7,682 bases of DNA from Prevotellaceae bacterium (GTDB lineage Bacteria > Bacteroidota > Bacteroidia > Bacteroidales > UBA932). Positions within the stretch are counted from its first letter, which is position 1. Each line of letters opens with the position of its first letter. The DNA lies in NCBI GenBank assembly GCA_031259655.1, contig JAIRLF010000159.1, forward strand, positions 1-7,682, written 5' to 3'. Made by a program: the position numbers and the translations under genes. Shown in pieces: positions 5,892 through 7,682 of this stretch. Under the pieces are notes generated by a model. That model was not told the origin of the DNA. It was given only the letters and a program-made list of their open reading frames with translations, and did no database searches.

Positions 5892-6992
5892 TTATATTTG
5901 ATTGATGTCCGAACAAGTATTGTAGAGACCTCTCCACGCAACTCCTCTTTTTTTCATGACGTTTTCCAAATACTCTTTCCAGACGATTTTATCCTTATCT
6001 TCGTCTTTGACAACGGCTCCCTGCAATCCGGCGGCTAAATCTTCGTCGGAAACGTTGCCGTCGCCAAAACTTGCCGCCAAAGCCATGCTGTTTGTTATCA
6101 ACGAAATGGCTTCGGCGGTCGAAATTACTCCGCTTGGCGATTTCAGCTTCTGTTTATCGTCCAAAGTAGCGCCACGCCTTAGTTCGCGGAACACAGTGAC
6201 TATCTTTTCAATAGACTCGCCGGAAGGCAGCGCCGCTTTCAGTTTATAGTTCGTCGAAATTTCTCTAACTCGCTTGGACACAATTGATACTTCCGTTTTC
6301 AAATCGGCGGGGGACGGGAGTACAATGATGTTGAATCTCCGTTTCAAAGCCGAAGACATGTCGTTTACGCCTCTGTCGCGGGTATTTGCGGTTGCGATAA
6401 TGGAAAAACCTCTCGTAGCCGGGATTTCAATGCTCAATTCCGGAATAGCAATTGTCTTTTCGGACATTATGGAAATCAGAGCGTCCTGCACTTCCGAGGC
6501 GCAACGCGAAATTTCTTCGAACCGCGCAATCGAACCTGTCTCCATCGCTCTGTATATCGGGCTTTTAATTAAAGCTTCGTTCGAGGGTCCGTTTGCTAAA
6601 AGCATCGCGTAGTTCCACGAATAGCGAATATGTTCTTCGCTTGTGCCGGCTGTACCCTGAATCACTTTCGACGAATCGCCGCATATTGCCGCCGAAAGGT
6701 TTTCGGACAACCAGGATTTTGCTGTGCCGGGTTCTCCTATCAATAGCAGCGAACGGTCGGTGAGCAGTGTTGCTATTGCAATCTCTACAAGTCTGTTATG
6801 ACCGATATATTTGGGAGAAATATCGACTTTGCCCGATTTGCCGCCGACAATGAATTTCAAGACTGCTTTTGGCGACAATTGCCATCCCGACGGCTTTTCT
6901 TCCTTCTTGTCTTCGACTTTGAGGGCTTCCAACTCGTTGTCGTAGAGCGATTCAGCCGGTAACCGCAGAATATCTTTCGTTTCTTTTGCCAT
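5892..6992 (-). CDS. MoxR-family AAA+ ATPase (YehL-like subgroup)
   Basis: This 366-aa cytoplasmic protein is an AAA+ ATPase of the MoxR clade. The Walker A motif is GEPGTAKS (86-93). The Walker B region reads IARFEEISR (155-163), with Glu159 where most MoxR proteins have Asp, followed by the catalytic Glu160. Sensor 1 is IATAN (199-203), and an arginine finger is likely in SSALKRRF (213-220). The GTAGTSEEHIRYSWNYA segment (113-129) resembles YehL-type ATPases as I remember them. MoxR proteins act as chaperone-like remodelers that usually work with a von Willebrand A-domain protein encoded nearby; none is seen in this window. It sits 27 bp after pyrE and 40 bp before the BrkB-family gene, with the A-rich leader TTCAAAAAA directly before the ATG. 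Its substrate is unknown. Confidence 0.88.
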   Translation of the reverse strand: MAKETKDILRLPAESLYDNELEALKVEDKKEEKPSGWQLSPKAVLKFIVGGKSGKVDISPKYIGHNRLVEIAIATLLTDRSLLLIGEPGTAKSWLSENLSAAICGDSSKVIQGTAGTSEEHIRYSWNYAMLLANGPSNEALIKSPIYRAMETGSIARFEEISRCASEVQDALISIMSEKTIAIPELSIEIPATRGFSIIATANTRDRGVNDMSSALKRRFNIIVLPSPADLKTEVSIVSKRVREISTNYKLKAALPSGESIEKIVTVFRELRRGATLDDKQKLKSPSGVISTAEAISLITNSMALAASFGDGNVSDEDLAAGLQGAVVKDEDKDKIVWKEYLENVMKKRGVAWRGLYNTCSDINQI

Positions 6993-7019
6993 TTTTTTGA
7001 ATATTACTTTTGTTCAAGA

Positions 7020-7649
7020 TTATACAAAAAACTTATCCGGCGCATCGTGCCATTTCCGTAAAACGGAAAGGTCGGATTTTTGGATAAGTCCGTCTTCTAC
7101 TGCCTGTTCAATCAATGTCGTGAAATCGGACAGCGTAACAAGTTTACAACTGTTTTCTTCGAAATTTTTGATTGCCGCGTCAAACTCGTATGTGAAAATT
7201 GCCACCATGCCCAACACTTCGGCGCCTTCCTTACGTAACTCATTCACTACTTTCAAGCTACTGCCGCCTGTCGAGATGAGGTCTTCTATAACCGCCACGT
7301 TTTTACCTTTTGGCGAATCGCCTTCGATAATCTTTTTCAGACCGTGTTCTTTCGGTTTTTCCCGAACATAAATGAACGGTAAACTCATTTTGTCGGCAAC
7401 TAAAACTCCCTGAGCAATAGCGCCGGTGGCTACTCCCGCTATGACTTCAACTTCGGGAAAATGTTCGCGAACTGTCTCAACGTATGCATCTCGGATAATC
7501 GTACGTATCTCGTGATGAAATAACGATTTGCGGTTATCGCAGTATATGGGAGCTTTCAAACCCGAAGCCCAAGTGAACGGATTTGCCGGACTAATCTTTA
7601 TTGCATTTATTTTTAACAGATTATGCGCTATTAATTTCTTTGTATCCAT
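7020..7649 (-). CDS. pyrE: Orotate phosphoribosyltransferase
   Basis: PyrE catalyses the fifth step of de novo pyrimidine synthesis: orotate plus PRPP gives orotidine 5'-monophosphate and pyrophosphate. The 209-aa length is typical. The PRPP-binding signature is IEDLISTGGSS (121-131), and the mobile catalytic loop is REKPKEHGLKK (96-106), containing the expected lysines and histidine. FTWASGLKAPIYCDNR (25-40) matches the N-terminal orotate-binding region, and AGVATGAIAQG (71-81) the family's conserved turn. The start at 7649 fits the family and has a -7 element 25 bp upstream. It is the first gene of a five-gene minus-strand run. A pyrimidine-sensing attenuator is not seen in the short leader. 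Confidence 0.97.
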   Translation of the reverse strand: MDTKKLIAHNLLKINAIKISPANPFTWASGLKAPIYCDNRKSLFHHEIRTIIRDAYVETVREHFPEVEVIAGVATGAIAQGVLVADKMSLPFIYVREKPKEHGLKKIIEGDSPKGKNVAVIEDLISTGGSSLKVVNELRKEGAEVLGMVAIFTYEFDAAIKNFEENSCKLVTLSDFTTLIEQAVEDGLIQKSDLSVLRKWHDAPDKFFV

Positions 7650-7674
7650 GTATCTTACTTAATTAATTTTGTCG

Positions 7675-7682
7675 CAAAGATA
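7675..7682 (-). promoter_or_regulatory. Putative promoter -7 element of the pyrE-led operon
   Basis: The last eight bases of the window read TATCTTTG on the minus strand, an exact TAnnTTTG match, 25 bp before the pyrE ATG. The -33 element would lie outside the window. No comparable motif was found in the gaps between the five genes that follow, so this may drive the whole run. Confidence 0.6.

Overview
The window looks like a chromosomal segment from a member of the Bacteroidota, most likely Bacteroidales-like. Three things support this. A PorT-family protein of the type IX secretion system is encoded here, and that system is confined to this phylum and close relatives. A DUF4296-type lipoprotein is present, also typical of the phylum. 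Exact matches to the Bacteroidota -7 promoter element TAnnTTTG lie in front of three genes (pyrE, porT and the methyltransferase), and starts are preceded by A-rich leaders rather than strong Shine-Dalgarno sequences. Base composition is AT-rich. The species cannot be named from this sequence.

All credible genes are on the minus strand, so the biological reading order runs from high to low coordinates. The first block (7682 to 2695) is a tight five-gene run that looks like one operon: pyrE (orotate phosphoribosyltransferase), a MoxR-type AAA+ ATPase, a BrkB/YihY-family membrane protein with a C-terminal extension, a DUF4296 lipoprotein and a CPBP-family intramembrane protease. Gaps are 27, 40 and 6 bp, followed by a 17-bp overlap. 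The only clear promoter is at the right edge, before pyrE. The run joins one pyrimidine-synthesis gene to four genes that mostly act at, or are predicted to act at, the cell envelope.

The second block (2577 to 931) has its own promoter and carries porT followed 12 bp later by a divergent kdsB-type sugar-acid cytidylyltransferase. Both products relate to the outer membrane: one to protein secretion, the other to activation of a sugar acid of the Kdo type for surface polysaccharide.

The third part (930 to 468) is a 463-bp gene-free stretch. From right to left it holds seven tandem 22-bp repeats of two alternating types, a short TAAT microsatellite, a strong AT-rich inverted repeat that is probably the terminator of the porT-kdsB unit, a GC-rich palindrome, and the promoter of the last gene. 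That gene (467 to the left edge) is the N-terminal part of a site-specific DNA methyltransferase that runs out of the window.

No RNA gene, CRISPR array, insertion sequence or complete defence system was recognised. The most unusual elements are the two-type 22-bp repeat array, the kdsB variant with altered family motifs, and the MoxR ATPase placed in a pyrE operon without its usual von Willebrand partner inside the window.
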